Source: Planctomycetota bacterium (lineage in GTDB: Bacteria > Planctomycetota > Planctomycetia > Gemmatales > Gemmataceae). From it: a stretch of DNA of 64,000 bases. The notes under the pieces are model-generated. The model was not told the DNA's origin, ran no database searches, and saw only the letters and a list, made by a program, of their open reading frames with translations. The position numbers were made by a program, and so were the translations under genes. The DNA is taken from assembly GCA_016873225.1 (NCBI GenBank), contig VGXS01000001.1, positions 220,066-284,065 of the forward strand, in the 5' to 3' direction. Below are positions 1 to 9,008 of this stretch, one piece after another (the stretch's first letter is position 1; every line of letters starts with the position of its first letter).

Positions 1-265
1 CGCCGGCCGGTTGGCGGAACTTGTCCATGTACTTCTTGAGGAAAACCTGGACCCGCTCGCTCGCCTTGGCGCCAACGCTCATCCAGTACTCGATGCGCGC
101 GGGCACCAGCGTGACGCGGTTTTCCTTGTCCTTCATGTGGGGATCGTAGGTTCCCAACTCCTCAAGCACCCGCCCGTCGCGGGGTTGATGATGGTCGATC
201 GCCACGATCCGGAAAAAGTGCCGGTGCTTGCGACCCATTTGTTTCATGCGAATGCGTACGGCCAC
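1..265 (-). CDS. rpsP: 30S ribosomal protein S16 (partial, 3' end outside window)
   Basis: Structural protein of the small ribosomal subunit. The minus-strand reading begins VAVRIRMKQMGRKHRHFFRI and continues through an AIDHHQPRDGRVLEELGTYDP-like segment, the conserved core of S16. About 88 codons are visible before the window edge. The start is GTG at 265, chosen because GGAGAGG lies a few bases upstream and because the family begins with this MVKIRL-type segment. It lies 46 bp downstream of ffh on the same strand; ffh-rpsP is a common bacterial order, usually followed by rimM, trmD and rplS, which would lie beyond the edge. Identification is secure; only the missing C-terminus is unknown. 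Confidence 0.93.
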   Translation of the reverse strand, partial: MAVRIRMKQMGRKHRHFFRIVAIDHHQPRDGRVLEELGTYDPHMKDKENRVTLVPARIEYWMSVGAKASERVQVFLKKYMDKFRQPAG

Positions 266-311
266 GAATCACCTCTCCAACTCGGGAAAACAAACTCCAC
301 GAAGCGCCATC

Positions 312-1787
312 CTAGCGCTTTTTCTTCTTGCGCTCCTCGGCGCGTTCCCTCGGGCTCTTCCGGTGCCCCGTGTCTCCCTTCGACACGAATTTGGCTCCCG
401 GCATGAACGCGCCCATCTTGCTCATGCCCGACATCAGCTTGATCCGCTCAAGCATTGACATCTTCGCCATGGCGCGCATCACATTGCGCATCATGTCGAA
501 CTGGGTCAGCAGTTGCTTGACCTCCTCGGCGCGGGTGCCGCTTCCGCGGGCGATCCGCAAGCGGCGGTCGTAGTCGATGTCGTCGGGGTTGGCGCGCTCC
601 TTGCGCGTCATCGAGTCGATAATCCCCTGGATGCGGCGGATCGACGCCTCGGGATCCTGCCCGGGAGGCATCATCTGCGACATTCCCGGCAGGCTGTTGA
701 TAAGGTCCTTGGCGGGTCCCATCTTCTTGAGCATGTCGAGTTGCTTGCGGAAGTCGTTCAGGTTGAACGATCCCTCCTCGAGCTTTTTCTGCTGTTTTTC
801 CCGCTCCTCCTCGCTGATCTCCGACTGGACCCGCGAGACCTTGTCGATGAGCGAGAGGATGTCCCCCTGGCCGAGGATGCGCTGCGCCATCCCCTCGGGC
901 CTGAACTCCTCGAGGCGGTCGAGCTTTTCGCCCATTCCGAGGAACTTGATCGGAACCTTGGTGACTTCCTTGATGGAAAGCGCGGCGCCACCGCGGGCGT
1001 CGCCGTCCATCTTGGTGAGGATCACGCCGTTGAGTTCGAGGGCCTCGTTGAACGCCTTGGCGCTGTTGACGGCATCCTGGCCGGTGAGGGCGTCGCAAAC
1101 AAAATAAACATGGTCGGGGCCGACCACACGGTCGATCTGCCGGAGTTCCTCCATCGGCATGTCGGCGACATGGAGCCTGCCGGCGGTGTCGAGGATGACC
1201 AGGTCGCAGCCCTTGTCGCGCGCCTTGTTGATGGCGGCCTTGCAGATCTCAACGGCGCCGGGCCCGCCCACGCGGTTGCCCGCATCGTCGGTTTGGCCCG
1301 GCTCGATATGCACCGGAACGCCGATCTGCTCGGCCAGAACCCGCAACTGCTCCATGGCGGCGGGGCGCTGAAGGTCGGCACCCACCAGCATGGGCGTCCT
1401 GCCAGCCTGCTTGGCCGTCAGGGCCAGTTTGCCAGCCGTGGTGGTTTTGCCCTGGCCCTGAAGGCCGCAAAGCATCAACACCGCCGGGCGATCCTTGCGC
1501 GGCATCGGCAGTTTTGTGTCGACGGGGCCCATGAGGGCCACCAGTTCGTCGTACACGCACTTGAGGATCTGTTCGCCGGGATCGATCGACCGGATCACCG
1601 TCTGCCCGATCGACTTTTCCGTCACCCGGGTGAGGAACGCGCCGACAACCTCATGGTGGACATCGGCGTCGAGCAATGCCCGGCGCACATCCTGCATGGC
1701 GTCGCGGATATTGGCTTCGGTGAGCCTTCCGCGGCCTCGCAGGCGCTTGAGCGCGTCTCCCAGGGTCTGCTGCAGCGTCTCGAACAT
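312..1787 (-). CDS. ffh: Signal recognition particle protein Ffh
   Basis: GTPase subunit of the signal recognition particle; with 4.5S RNA it delivers nascent membrane proteins to FtsY. About 491 residues: an N-domain helical bundle (MFETLQQTLGDALKRLRG), a G-domain with P-loop GLQGQGKTTTAGKLA near residue 107, DTAGRLH, and TKMDGDARGG, then a Met-rich M-domain with RRLRIARGSGT, the RNA-binding motif, and a very basic C-terminal tail. Start chosen at 1787 because the family begins at MFE; an in-frame ATG at 1841 would add 18 residues with no family counterpart. Probably cotranscribed with rpsP downstream. Divergent from the MBL hydrolase. Confidence 0.96.
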   Translation of the reverse strand: MFETLQQTLGDALKRLRGRGRLTEANIRDAMQDVRRALLDADVHHEVVGAFLTRVTEKSIGQTVIRSIDPGEQILKCVYDELVALMGPVDTKLPMPRKDRPAVLMLCGLQGQGKTTTAGKLALTAKQAGRTPMLVGADLQRPAAMEQLRVLAEQIGVPVHIEPGQTDDAGNRVGGPGAVEICKAAINKARDKGCDLVILDTAGRLHVADMPMEELRQIDRVVGPDHVYFVCDALTGQDAVNSAKAFNEALELNGVILTKMDGDARGGAALSIKEVTKVPIKFLGMGEKLDRLEEFRPEGMAQRILGQGDILSLIDKVSRVQSEISEEEREKQQKKLEEGSFNLNDFRKQLDMLKKMGPAKDLINSLPGMSQMMPPGQDPEASIRRIQGIIDSMTRKERANPDDIDYDRRLRIARGSGTRAEEVKQLLTQFDMMRNVMRAMAKMSMLERIKLMSGMSKMGAFMPGAKFVSKGDTGHRKSPRERAEERKKKKR

Positions 1788-1952
1788 GGCGCCCGGTTCA
1801 AACGGAACGGCCGGCGGCGAGTCCTCCCGCCACCGGCTCATTTCCTCAATGGGTTAGTGTAAGGTTCACAAGGCAAATGCGCAACCGTCCGGAAGATGGC
1901 GCGGCGCTACAATGGCGAGCTTGGCGACAGGCGAGGCATGATCGGTGGCGGC

Positions 1953-2735
1953 ATGAAGGGCGGCACCCTCTCTTTCCTGGGCACGGGAACCTCCGTCGGG
2001 GTGCCGATGCTCGGATGCGACTGCGCAGTTTGCCGTTCGGCCGACCCCCGAAACCACAGGTACCGCTGCGCCGTGCTTCTCCGACTCCCCGGGGGCAACC
2101 TGCTCATCGACACCCCGCCCGAGCTTCGATTGCAGCTGTTGAGGGAAGGCTCGCCACCCGTTCACGCCGTGCTGCTCACCCACTACCACGCCGACCACCT
2201 CCACGGACTCGACGACCTGCGCCCCATCCCGTTCCAGATCGGCGGACCCGTGCCCCTGCTCTGCGACGCGGAAACCGAACTCCGCGTCCGGCAAGCCTTT
2301 AGCTATGCCTTCAGCCACGGCGCCCAGGCGCTTACCGCCGGCTTCGTGCCCCAGATCGCACTGAGGCGGATCAACCATGAACCGTTCGAGGTACTCGGGG
2401 AGCGCGTGATCCCGGTGCCCATGGAGCACGGCCCGTTCCATGTGCTGGGATTCCGCGTCAGGAACCTGGCCTACTGCACGGATGTCAAGGAAATTCCCCG
2501 ATCGAGCTGGCCGTTGCTCGAGGATCTCGACACTCTCATCCTGGGCTGCCTGCGCCGCAGGCCCCACCCGGGCCACCTGAGTGTTTCCGAGGCGCTCGAC
2601 ATTATCGACAGGCTCCAGCCCCGACAGGCTTTCCTCACCCACATCGGCCACGAACTCGACCACTCCGGGCTGGAATCCGAACTTCCCCCCCATGTCCGGG
2701 TGGCCCACGACGGCCTCGCCGTCGACCTCCATTGA
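1953..2735 (+). CDS. MBL-fold metal-dependent hydrolase (PhnP-like)
   Basis: A compact metallo-beta-lactamase-fold hydrolase of about 260 residues. The N-terminus LSFLGTGTSVGVPMLGCDC with nearby CAVC resembles PhnP-type phosphodiesterases, and the metal-binding motif is THYHADHLHG. Later MEHG and LTHIGHELDH segments supply further metal ligands of the fold. The substrate cannot be deduced; cyclic phosphodiesters are the family precedent. In-frame starts exist at 1896, 1938 and 1953; 1953 is preferred because homology begins at MKGGTLSFLGTG. The next gene starts 22 bp downstream on the same strand, so it may be cotranscribed with the sugar-nucleotide genes, but a functional link is only an inference. 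Confidence 0.8.
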   Translation: MKGGTLSFLGTGTSVGVPMLGCDCAVCRSADPRNHRYRCAVLLRLPGGNLLIDTPPELRLQLLREGSPPVHAVLLTHYHADHLHGLDDLRPIPFQIGGPVPLLCDAETELRVRQAFSYAFSHGAQALTAGFVPQIALRRINHEPFEVLGERVIPVPMEHGPFHVLGFRVRNLAYCTDVKEIPRSSWPLLEDLDTLILGCLRRRPHPGHLSVSEALDIIDRLQPRQAFLTHIGHELDHSGLESELPPHVRVAHDGLAVDLH

Positions 2736-2757
2736 CCCGCCGCCGGGGGTGCAGGGT

Positions 2758-4179
2758 ATGGAAACGCCCATCATGAGCGTCCCACTCTCCCCGCAAAGCG
2801 CCGCCCGCCTGGCCGCCCATGACCAAGGCCACCTTCTCCGTTGCCTGTCCGGTGCCGGCCCGGGCTACGCCGAAAGCCTCGAGTCGCTCGACCCCGCCCT
2901 TCTGGCGAGCCTGTTCAAGGGTGAAGGGCTCGCCTCGCCCCCGGACCTGACCAGCTTGGAACCGCCGCCCGTGGTGCCCGCCGGGGCCGATGCCGCCGCC
3001 CGTGCCGCCGGCGAAAAGGCACTGCGCGCCGGGCAGGTGGCCGTGGTGCTGGTGGCGGGCGGCCAGGGGACCCGCCTGGGTTCCGACCAGCCCAAGGGAT
3101 GCTTCCCGGTGGGCCCGGTCTCCGGCGCGACGCTCTACCAAATTCATGCCGGGAAAGTGCTGGCCCTTGGGCGGAAATACGGGAACACCCCCGTCTTCCT
3201 CATCATGACCAGCGCGGCCACCGATGCCGCCACGCGCGACTTCTTCAGGGAACACGGGCATTTCGGACTCAACCCCGAGGATGTCTGGTTTTTCCGCCAG
3301 GGGGAAATGCCCGCCGTCGACAGGCAAACGGGCCGGATCCTGCTTGAGGAGCCGGGCAAGCTGTTCACCGCGCCCGACGGCCACGGCGGCTGCCTGGCGG
3401 CGCTGTCCCGGCAAGGCTGGCTCGACAAGCTGGCCGCCCGCGGCGTCAGCGACCTGTTCTACTTCCAGGTTGACAATCCCTTGGTTGCCATTGGCGATCC
3501 GGTATTCATTGGCCGGCATGTGCTGGCGGGCTCCCAGGCCACAAGCAAGGTGATTTACCGCCGCGACGCTTCTGAAAAGCTTGGCGTGTTCGCGCTCTCC
3601 CGCGGCCGCTGCCACATCGTGGAGTATTCCGACCTTCCCGGGGACATGGGAACCGCCACAACCGCTGGTGGCACGCTTCTGTTCGGCGCGGGCAATCCGG
3701 CGATTCACCTGTTCAGCGTGCGTTTTTTGGCGCGCGCCGCGGCGGGTGACAGCCTCATGCCCTACCACGCCGCGTTCAAGAAGGTGCCGTTCTGGTCGGT
3801 TGAAACCGGACATGTGAGGCCCGAGACAGAAAACGCCGTCAAGTTCGAGAAGTTCATGTTCGATGTGCTGCCGCACGCCGAACCCTGGTTGCTGGTGGAA
3901 ACCCCTCGGGACGACGAATTCGCGCCGCTCAAAAATGCCCGGGATGCCGACAGCCCCGAAGAAGTGCGCGCCGCGCAGTCCCGCCTCGCGGCGCGCTGGC
4001 TCGCGAAGGCCGGAATCCGGGTGCCTGTCGACGCGGCGGGCCATCCGGCCGCACCCCTTGAAATATCGCCGCTGGCGGCGCTGGAATCCGCCGACCTCGA
4101 CGCCTCCCGCCTCAATCGGAACGATTGGTCCGTTCCACTGTTCCTTGGTCCTGATGGTTACTGGAAGGAATCCCGATGA
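2758..4179 (+). CDS. UDPGP-family sugar-1-phosphate uridylyltransferase
   Basis: Nucleotidyltransferase of the eukaryote-like UDPGP family, which makes UDP-glucose or UDP-GlcNAc from UTP and the sugar 1-phosphate. About 473 residues. The nucleotide-binding loop VLVAGGQGTRLGSDQPKG lies near residues 98-115, followed by FLIMTSAATDAATRDFF and FYFQVDNPLVAIGDP, which carries the metal-binding Asp, and a late FEKFMFDVLP segment. This pattern matches UAP1/AGX-type enzymes more than bacterial GalU. Start at 2758 sits behind a G-rich stretch and restores the usual N-terminal helical region. Its stop overlaps the start of the next gene by 4 bp (ATGA), indicating translational coupling with the guanylyltransferase. 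The choice between glucose and GlcNAc is not resolved. Confidence 0.87.
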   Translation: METPIMSVPLSPQSAARLAAHDQGHLLRCLSGAGPGYAESLESLDPALLASLFKGEGLASPPDLTSLEPPPVVPAGADAAARAAGEKALRAGQVAVVLVAGGQGTRLGSDQPKGCFPVGPVSGATLYQIHAGKVLALGRKYGNTPVFLIMTSAATDAATRDFFREHGHFGLNPEDVWFFRQGEMPAVDRQTGRILLEEPGKLFTAPDGHGGCLAALSRQGWLDKLAARGVSDLFYFQVDNPLVAIGDPVFIGRHVLAGSQATSKVIYRRDASEKLGVFALSRGRCHIVEYSDLPGDMGTATTAGGTLLFGAGNPAIHLFSVRFLARAAAGDSLMPYHAAFKKVPFWSVETGHVRPETENAVKFEKFMFDVLPHAEPWLLVETPRDDEFAPLKNARDADSPEEVRAAQSRLAARWLAKAGIRVPVDAAGHPAAPLEISPLAALESADLDASRLNRNDWSVPLFLGPDGYWKESR

Positions 4180-5273
4180 CGAATCCCGCCTCGGCCCCCC
4201 GCGCGCTCATCATGGCAGGAGGAGGCGGCACCCGCTTCTGGCCCCGCAGCAGGCAAAACCTGCCCAAGCAGTTCCTGGCCATGCGCGGCGACCGCTCGCT
4301 TCTGCAGGAGACAGCCGACAGGCTGGAAGGTTTGGTCGCCGCGCGCGACCTCATGGTGATCACCGGCAAGGCCCATGTGGGCCGCACCCGGGAGCAGTTG
4401 CCCGGTGTTCCCGGCGACATGATCATCGGGGAACCCACCGGCCGCGACACCGCTCCCTGCGTGGCCCTGGCGGCCGCGCTTTTGGCCCGCACCGACCCCG
4501 ACGGCGTGTTCTTCACCTGTCCCGCCGACCATGTGATCGAGCCCGCGGGCATGTTCCGCAAGGCGCTGCAGGCCGCCGCGCAGGTTCTGCAAGACCATCC
4601 CAACGCCTTTGTCACCATCGGCGTGCCGCCCACATTCCCCTCAACCGGCTATGGCTATATCCACCGCGGGGAAAGCATCGGCTCAAGGCTTGGCGTGGAG
4701 GCCTCCAAGGTGAGGTCGTTCAAGGAGAAGCCGCCCGTGGAAACGGCGCGCCAATATGTCGCCTCGGGCGAATACCTCTGGAACGCTGGCATCTTCGCCT
4801 GGAAACCCCGGGCCGTGCTCGAGGCCCTCGGCAGGCACAAGCCCGCGTTGCGCGAGGGCGTTTTGAAAATCGCCGAAGCCTGGGATGGCCCCAACCGCGA
4901 CTCCGTGATGGCGGAGATATTCCCCACCCTTGAGAAGGTTAGCGTGGATTACGCGCTTTTGGAAAAACATGACGAGGTCGTGGTGCTGGGAGCGCCGTTC
5001 CAGTGGGACGATGTCGGCAGTTGGCTCGCACTCGAACGCCTGAATCCGCAGGATGCCCATGGCAACACCGTGCAGGCGGACCATGTGGGCGTGCGCACGA
5101 AGGGCTGCGTGATCGTGGCCCCCAAGGGACGCACCGTGGCCACGCTGGGGGTGGAGAACCTGCTCATCATTGAGGATGGTGATTGCCTCTTGATCGCCCG
5201 CAAGGAGGACGAAAGCGCGGTGAAGGAAGTGGTGGAGGAACTGAAGCGCGCGGGCAGGGCCGACAAGCTGTGA
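4176..5273 (+). CDS. manC: Mannose-1-phosphate guanylyltransferase
   Basis: Makes GDP-mannose from GTP and mannose 1-phosphate for cell-surface polysaccharides. 365 residues. The signature ALIMAGGGGTRFWPRSRQN followed by LPKQFLAM is the nucleotide-binding loop of this family; FTCPADHVI carries the metal-binding Asp, and FKEKPP plus WNAGIFAWKP are the sugar-binding stretches. It consists of the pyrophosphorylase domain only, without the C-terminal phosphomannose isomerase cupin of bifunctional ManC/AlgA. The ATG overlaps the stop of the uridylyltransferase, and its own stop overlaps the GTG of ruvX, so the three genes form a tightly coupled operon supplying two sugar nucleotides. Confidence 0.92.
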   Translation: MTNPASAPRALIMAGGGGTRFWPRSRQNLPKQFLAMRGDRSLLQETADRLEGLVAARDLMVITGKAHVGRTREQLPGVPGDMIIGEPTGRDTAPCVALAAALLARTDPDGVFFTCPADHVIEPAGMFRKALQAAAQVLQDHPNAFVTIGVPPTFPSTGYGYIHRGESIGSRLGVEASKVRSFKEKPPVETARQYVASGEYLWNAGIFAWKPRAVLEALGRHKPALREGVLKIAEAWDGPNRDSVMAEIFPTLEKVSVDYALLEKHDEVVVLGAPFQWDDVGSWLALERLNPQDAHGNTVQADHVGVRTKGCVIVAPKGRTVATLGVENLLIIEDGDCLLIARKEDESAVKEVVEELKRAGRADKL

Positions 5274-5701
5274 GCCCGCCGGGGAAGGTGCTGGCGGTGG
5301 ATCCCGGCGAGCGCCGGGTGGGGTTCGCGATCAGCGATCCGGAACGCAAGTTCTCGTTCCCGCTCAAGCAGCTTGAGCGGAGCACCCCGGCGCGGGACGA
5401 GGCGTTCCTGAAGGCGCTGGTGGATGAGGAAAGGCCGGTCCTTTTGGTGGTGGGGTTGCCGCTGCGGGGACTTGGCGAGGAAGGGGAATCGGCGCGCAGG
5501 GCGCGGGAACTGGGCGACTGGATCGCGGATGTGACGGGCTTGCCGATCGTCTACCACAATGAAAGCTACACGACGAAGCATGCCGAGCGCTTATTGTGGA
5601 GTTCCGGTCTGTCGCATGGCCAACGAAAGGCCCGCCGCGACGCCATCGCCGCGCAGGTCCTCCTGACCTCCTGGATCGAGGCGGGCGGGCCGGAGGAGTG
5701 A
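5270..5701 (+). CDS. ruvX: Putative Holliday junction resolvase / pre-16S rRNA nuclease RuvX (YqgF)
   Basis: RNase H-fold nuclease implicated in 5' maturation of 16S rRNA. 143 residues, a normal length. VLAVDPGERRVGFAISDPE near the N-terminus contains the first catalytic Asp; LLVVGLPLRGLGEEGES matches the family's VVGLP core; YHNESYTTKHAE supplies the second acidic position and RRDAIAAQVLL the terminal Asp. The start is GTG at 5270, inside the stop of the preceding gene (GTGA overlap). It is the last gene of the sugar-nucleotide operon and is followed by an AT-rich gap. Confidence 0.88.
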   Translation: MSPPGKVLAVDPGERRVGFAISDPERKFSFPLKQLERSTPARDEAFLKALVDEERPVLLVVGLPLRGLGEEGESARRARELGDWIADVTGLPIVYHNESYTTKHAERLLWSSGLSHGQRKARRDAIAAQVLLTSWIEAGGPEE

Positions 5702-5960
5702 AATACAGTTCGCTAATCACCAAGTTAGATATATTATCCAACAATCGACATAATGATTAATAAATATTATTTAATATAATCTAAAATATTTTTTATTCGT
5801 TTTCAAGAGCCTCCAGACAACCCAATACAATCCCAAATCTTGGCATAAAAACAATTCTACAAAGCCTTTTGTCTAATGTTTTGCGATGTTGACAGATCAA
5901 GATAAATCAAATAAATAAGATTATATTAATTTAAGGCAATGAGTGCTTGAGGCGCATTAT
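5702..5960 (+). promoter_or_regulatory. AT-rich intergenic region with a candidate promoter
   Basis: This 259-bp gap is strikingly AT-rich compared with the upstream operon. It holds a perfect -35-like TTGACA at 5889-5894. The best-spaced -10-like hexamer is TAAATA at 5912-5917 (17 bp spacer), and TATATT lies further on at 5922-5927. It precedes the GYF_2/HEAT gene, whose ATG at 5961 has GAGG eight bases upstream. The promoter is inferred from hexamers only; AT-rich DNA produces such matches by chance. Confidence 0.35.
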
Positions 5961-8900
5961 ATGTCTGAATTTTTCCTGTCACGCGGAGGCAAGACCTCTG
6001 GCCCATTCACCATGGAGCAAATCAAGGGTTTTTCAGAATCAGGAAAACTTTTGGAAGCCGACCTGATCAGGAAAAACCAAGGACCTTGGCTACCCGTGAC
6101 TCAGGTCAAGGGTTTGAAAGTCAACTCCGCCTCGCCTTCTACAGTTCGTTCCCAAGTTATGCCTCCCCCGCTTCAACCAACCAGCCAGCCAGTTTCCCAA
6201 TCAACCAATTCATTGCCCCCCAACATGGATTCATCACCTAAATCCAAGTCTTCGGGTTCAAGGTTGTTAACGGTTGGATTCTTTATTTTGCTGCTCGCAC
6301 TTGGTGGAATAGGCGCATACTTGTACTCGAAGGGCGGGGGTACCTTACTGGTCATCGGATTTGGCGGATCCAATCCCTACAACGATTTCGCATCAACTTA
6401 TGGCGCCAATCGGAAGGCTGAATGGGACAAACTGGTTGCCGGGAAAAAAGTGATAGGAGACCTTTCTGGCAAGGCCTTGGATGAACTTGAAAAAGTATTT
6501 AAGAAAAAAGCCAACTTGAAAACCCTCGCTGAGACCGGCCCAGACATTTTCAAGGCCATCAAGACCCAAGGACTGGCCAAACTTGGAAAAGTTGTCGCCG
6601 GTGATGACGCCATCGATCTCTACACCAAGGTCGTCGCCAAAACAAACGAGTATTTCACCTCCCGCGAAGCGCCCAAAATCGCAACCGATTCGACATCACA
6701 GGAGGATATGGAATCTCGCCAAGCTGAAAAAATACGGTTTAATGTTCTTCCCTTTGGCTATTTTGATTATTTCTCGTTCAACGACCGACCCTTCGAGGAA
6801 ATCCCCGCATTCATGACTATCGCCACCGAAGAAGAACGAAAGGGACAAATCGAGTATCTGCTGTGCCTTCCCATTGGCCTTGAAGGCAAGGGCACGGTTC
6901 CGCCAAAAGTTTCCGATTTCGCTGTCGAGGCCTTGGACAAGGATTCAAAGGTGATCAAACAAGGCCGTATTTACTCGAAAATACCCTTGCTGCTGGGCAA
7001 GGTGGTGGAAGTAAAGGCTTATCTTTCCTTTGCCAATCCCCAAGATGTCGACCGAATTTCCAAGTTTGTCGTGGTGAAAAAACCTGACGAGGCATTTCTC
7101 GCCTTTGTCGGAAAACTCCAGAAGAGCCTCGAATCAGGGGCCGTCAACGAAATCAGGAACCTCGTGAGAACCATGAAGCCGGGGTGGGACAAAAAGTTCA
7201 TTGAAATGGCCGATGCAAGCCTGAAGGACGGCAAAACAACGACACGACTCGGTATCGTCGCCGGGCTCGATGAATTGCTGAAACGCAATATTGATGCTGA
7301 ATCTTTTGGGATATTGGAAAAGCTTATTGCCGATGAAGATGCCGCGGTCGCGCGCGAGGCAATCTCCGTTGGAGACGATATCCAGCCATGTCCCCAGCCC
7401 ATCATCCAGAAAATCATGTGGGCCGCTTCCAACAGGAAAGATGAGGCGAAGAAGGCCGCGGTGGATTTCATTCAGAAACTCGATCCGAAGGTTCCGGACA
7501 ATATTTCCCTCTTCCTCAAGGAAATTGAAAACACGGACCCAGGCATCAAGGGGATCGCCTCGGTGTTTTTGGCCAAGGCGCCTCTCGAGGCAAAACAGAA
7601 CATGGATTTGGGATCGAGGCTGATTAAATCAGACCAAGAGGAAGTTGCCGGTGCAGGCCTGACCATGATCCTGAAACAGGCTGAATCCGAGCGTCCCAAG
7701 GTCTTGCAAGCAACCATTCCGATGCTGTCAAGCAAATTCGACACCTGCAGGTCTCTTGCTGAAAAGGGCTTTGATGGGTTCGCTCCTTTCACCTCCGCAG
7801 ACTTGGCCAAACTGGCTGATGGACTATCCCTTGAGGCAGCGGAACCCAAGTTGCGCATCCTTCGAGTCATGGCGGAACTGAAAGGTGACGCCAAATCCAT
7901 GGCCCCAAACATCGTCAAGATGTTCAAGGATCCATCCGAGATGGTCAGGATCGGAGCCATTTCTTGCCTTGGATCCATACAGCCCGAATTTGAAAAGGTT
8001 TCGGCCTACCTGTTCGAGGTGGCCAAGGATAAAACCCCATCCGTCAAGGCGGAGGCGATCAAGACGATTCCGCTCATTGGGAGGGACCCCAAAACCGTGG
8101 AATTGCTGTTTGACAGTGTCGGTGATCCCGACCCACTGGTTGCCAAGGCGGCCATCGAGGGATTTTCGAGGCTCAAGCCTCCTGTAAACAAGGATGACCT
8201 TCCAGTCATTGGCCCGCGATTGTCCAGTACCTCGATTGCCATCAGGAAACAGGCTTTCACGGCGCTGGTGGGAACCGCCGAAGCGGGTGTCGTCTATGCC
8301 AAGGAGGTCGGCGCGGCACTCGACGACACGGATCAGGATATCGTCCTGTCCGCTATCACTTGCGCGATGAAATACCCTGACAAGGTTGATAATGGACAAA
8401 AGAAGGTGGAATCGTTGCTTGCGGATAAATTCCTTGCCTTGTCCGACGAAAAATACGCGATCGCCTGCCTTGATTACCTTGAATTCTTCGGCCCAAAGGC
8501 ATCAACAGTCATTCCCACCCTCCGGCGCATGTTCCAAAACGGGCAGCATAATCAAAAAACCCAAAGTGCCCTGAAACTCACCAAGGCGATTGGCAAGGAG
8601 TGCCATGTCCTCATTCCAGAACTAACCAGGATGATAACCAAACCACAAATTCTAGGTTTCGTCACCAATCAGCAAGAGGCAAAGACACTTGCAGATCTGA
8701 TCCTCAAGGCGAACAACAACATGGCATTGAGAGATGCGATGGCCGCCACAGGGGAGCAGGGCGCTACCGCACTCTCGCGCAACCTGCTTGATCCCGATCC
8801 CGTGGTGAAGGGATTCAGCCTTCTCGCGCTCGAGGCGATGGGCCGGGATGCCAAGCCCGCGATGGCCATGATCTATCGTTCAACCGTGCCGGCCAATGAA

Positions 8901-8975
8901 AAGAACAGGGCCATTCTTTTCATTGCCCAGGTTGTTTACGGCAGGTTGCAAACCGCAACCGGTGTCAAGAATTGA
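5961..8975 (+). CDS. GYF_2-domain membrane protein with HEAT-like repeats
   Basis: About 1004 residues, function unknown. Residues 1-50 form a GYF_2-like domain (FFLSRGGKTSGPFT, then a PWLPV stretch), a peptide-binding fold common in planctomycete membrane proteins. A Pro/Ser-rich linker and one transmembrane helix (VGFFILLLALGGIGAYLY) near residues 100-118 follow. The large remainder is soluble and Lys-rich; its second half (about 350-950) consists of repeated helix pairs with recurring LI/VKSDQEEVAGAGL-like patterns typical of HEAT repeats. ATG 5961 is preferred over an upstream GTG at 5943 because of its GAGG. It lies 33 bp upstream of another GYF_2 protein; the two probably work together at the membrane. 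Composition is AT-richer than the preceding operon. Confidence 0.8.
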   Translation: MSEFFLSRGGKTSGPFTMEQIKGFSESGKLLEADLIRKNQGPWLPVTQVKGLKVNSASPSTVRSQVMPPPLQPTSQPVSQSTNSLPPNMDSSPKSKSSGSRLLTVGFFILLLALGGIGAYLYSKGGGTLLVIGFGGSNPYNDFASTYGANRKAEWDKLVAGKKVIGDLSGKALDELEKVFKKKANLKTLAETGPDIFKAIKTQGLAKLGKVVAGDDAIDLYTKVVAKTNEYFTSREAPKIATDSTSQEDMESRQAEKIRFNVLPFGYFDYFSFNDRPFEEIPAFMTIATEEERKGQIEYLLCLPIGLEGKGTVPPKVSDFAVEALDKDSKVIKQGRIYSKIPLLLGKVVEVKAYLSFANPQDVDRISKFVVVKKPDEAFLAFVGKLQKSLESGAVNEIRNLVRTMKPGWDKKFIEMADASLKDGKTTTRLGIVAGLDELLKRNIDAESFGILEKLIADEDAAVAREAISVGDDIQPCPQPIIQKIMWAASNRKDEAKKAAVDFIQKLDPKVPDNISLFLKEIENTDPGIKGIASVFLAKAPLEAKQNMDLGSRLIKSDQEEVAGAGLTMILKQAESERPKVLQATIPMLSSKFDTCRSLAEKGFDGFAPFTSADLAKLADGLSLEAAEPKLRILRVMAELKGDAKSMAPNIVKMFKDPSEMVRIGAISCLGSIQPEFEKVSAYLFEVAKDKTPSVKAEAIKTIPLIGRDPKTVELLFDSVGDPDPLVAKAAIEGFSRLKPPVNKDDLPVIGPRLSSTSIAIRKQAFTALVGTAEAGVVYAKEVGAALDDTDQDIVLSAITCAMKYPDKVDNGQKKVESLLADKFLALSDEKYAIACLDYLEFFGPKASTVIPTLRRMFQNGQHNQKTQSALKLTKAIGKECHVLIPELTRMITKPQILGFVTNQQEAKTLADLILKANNNMALRDAMAATGEQGATALSRNLLDPDPVVKGFSLLALEAMGRDAKPAMAMIYRSTVPANEKNRAILFIAQVVYGRLQTATGVKN

Positions 8976-9008
8976 CATCGGCGGAATCCAACCTACGGAA
9001 AATACGCC

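Noticed and set aside
513..1862. Long plus-strand reading frame opposite ffh
   Set aside because: It is antisense to a well-conserved gene; the product is low-complexity and matches no family. High GC content leaves the opposite frames open.
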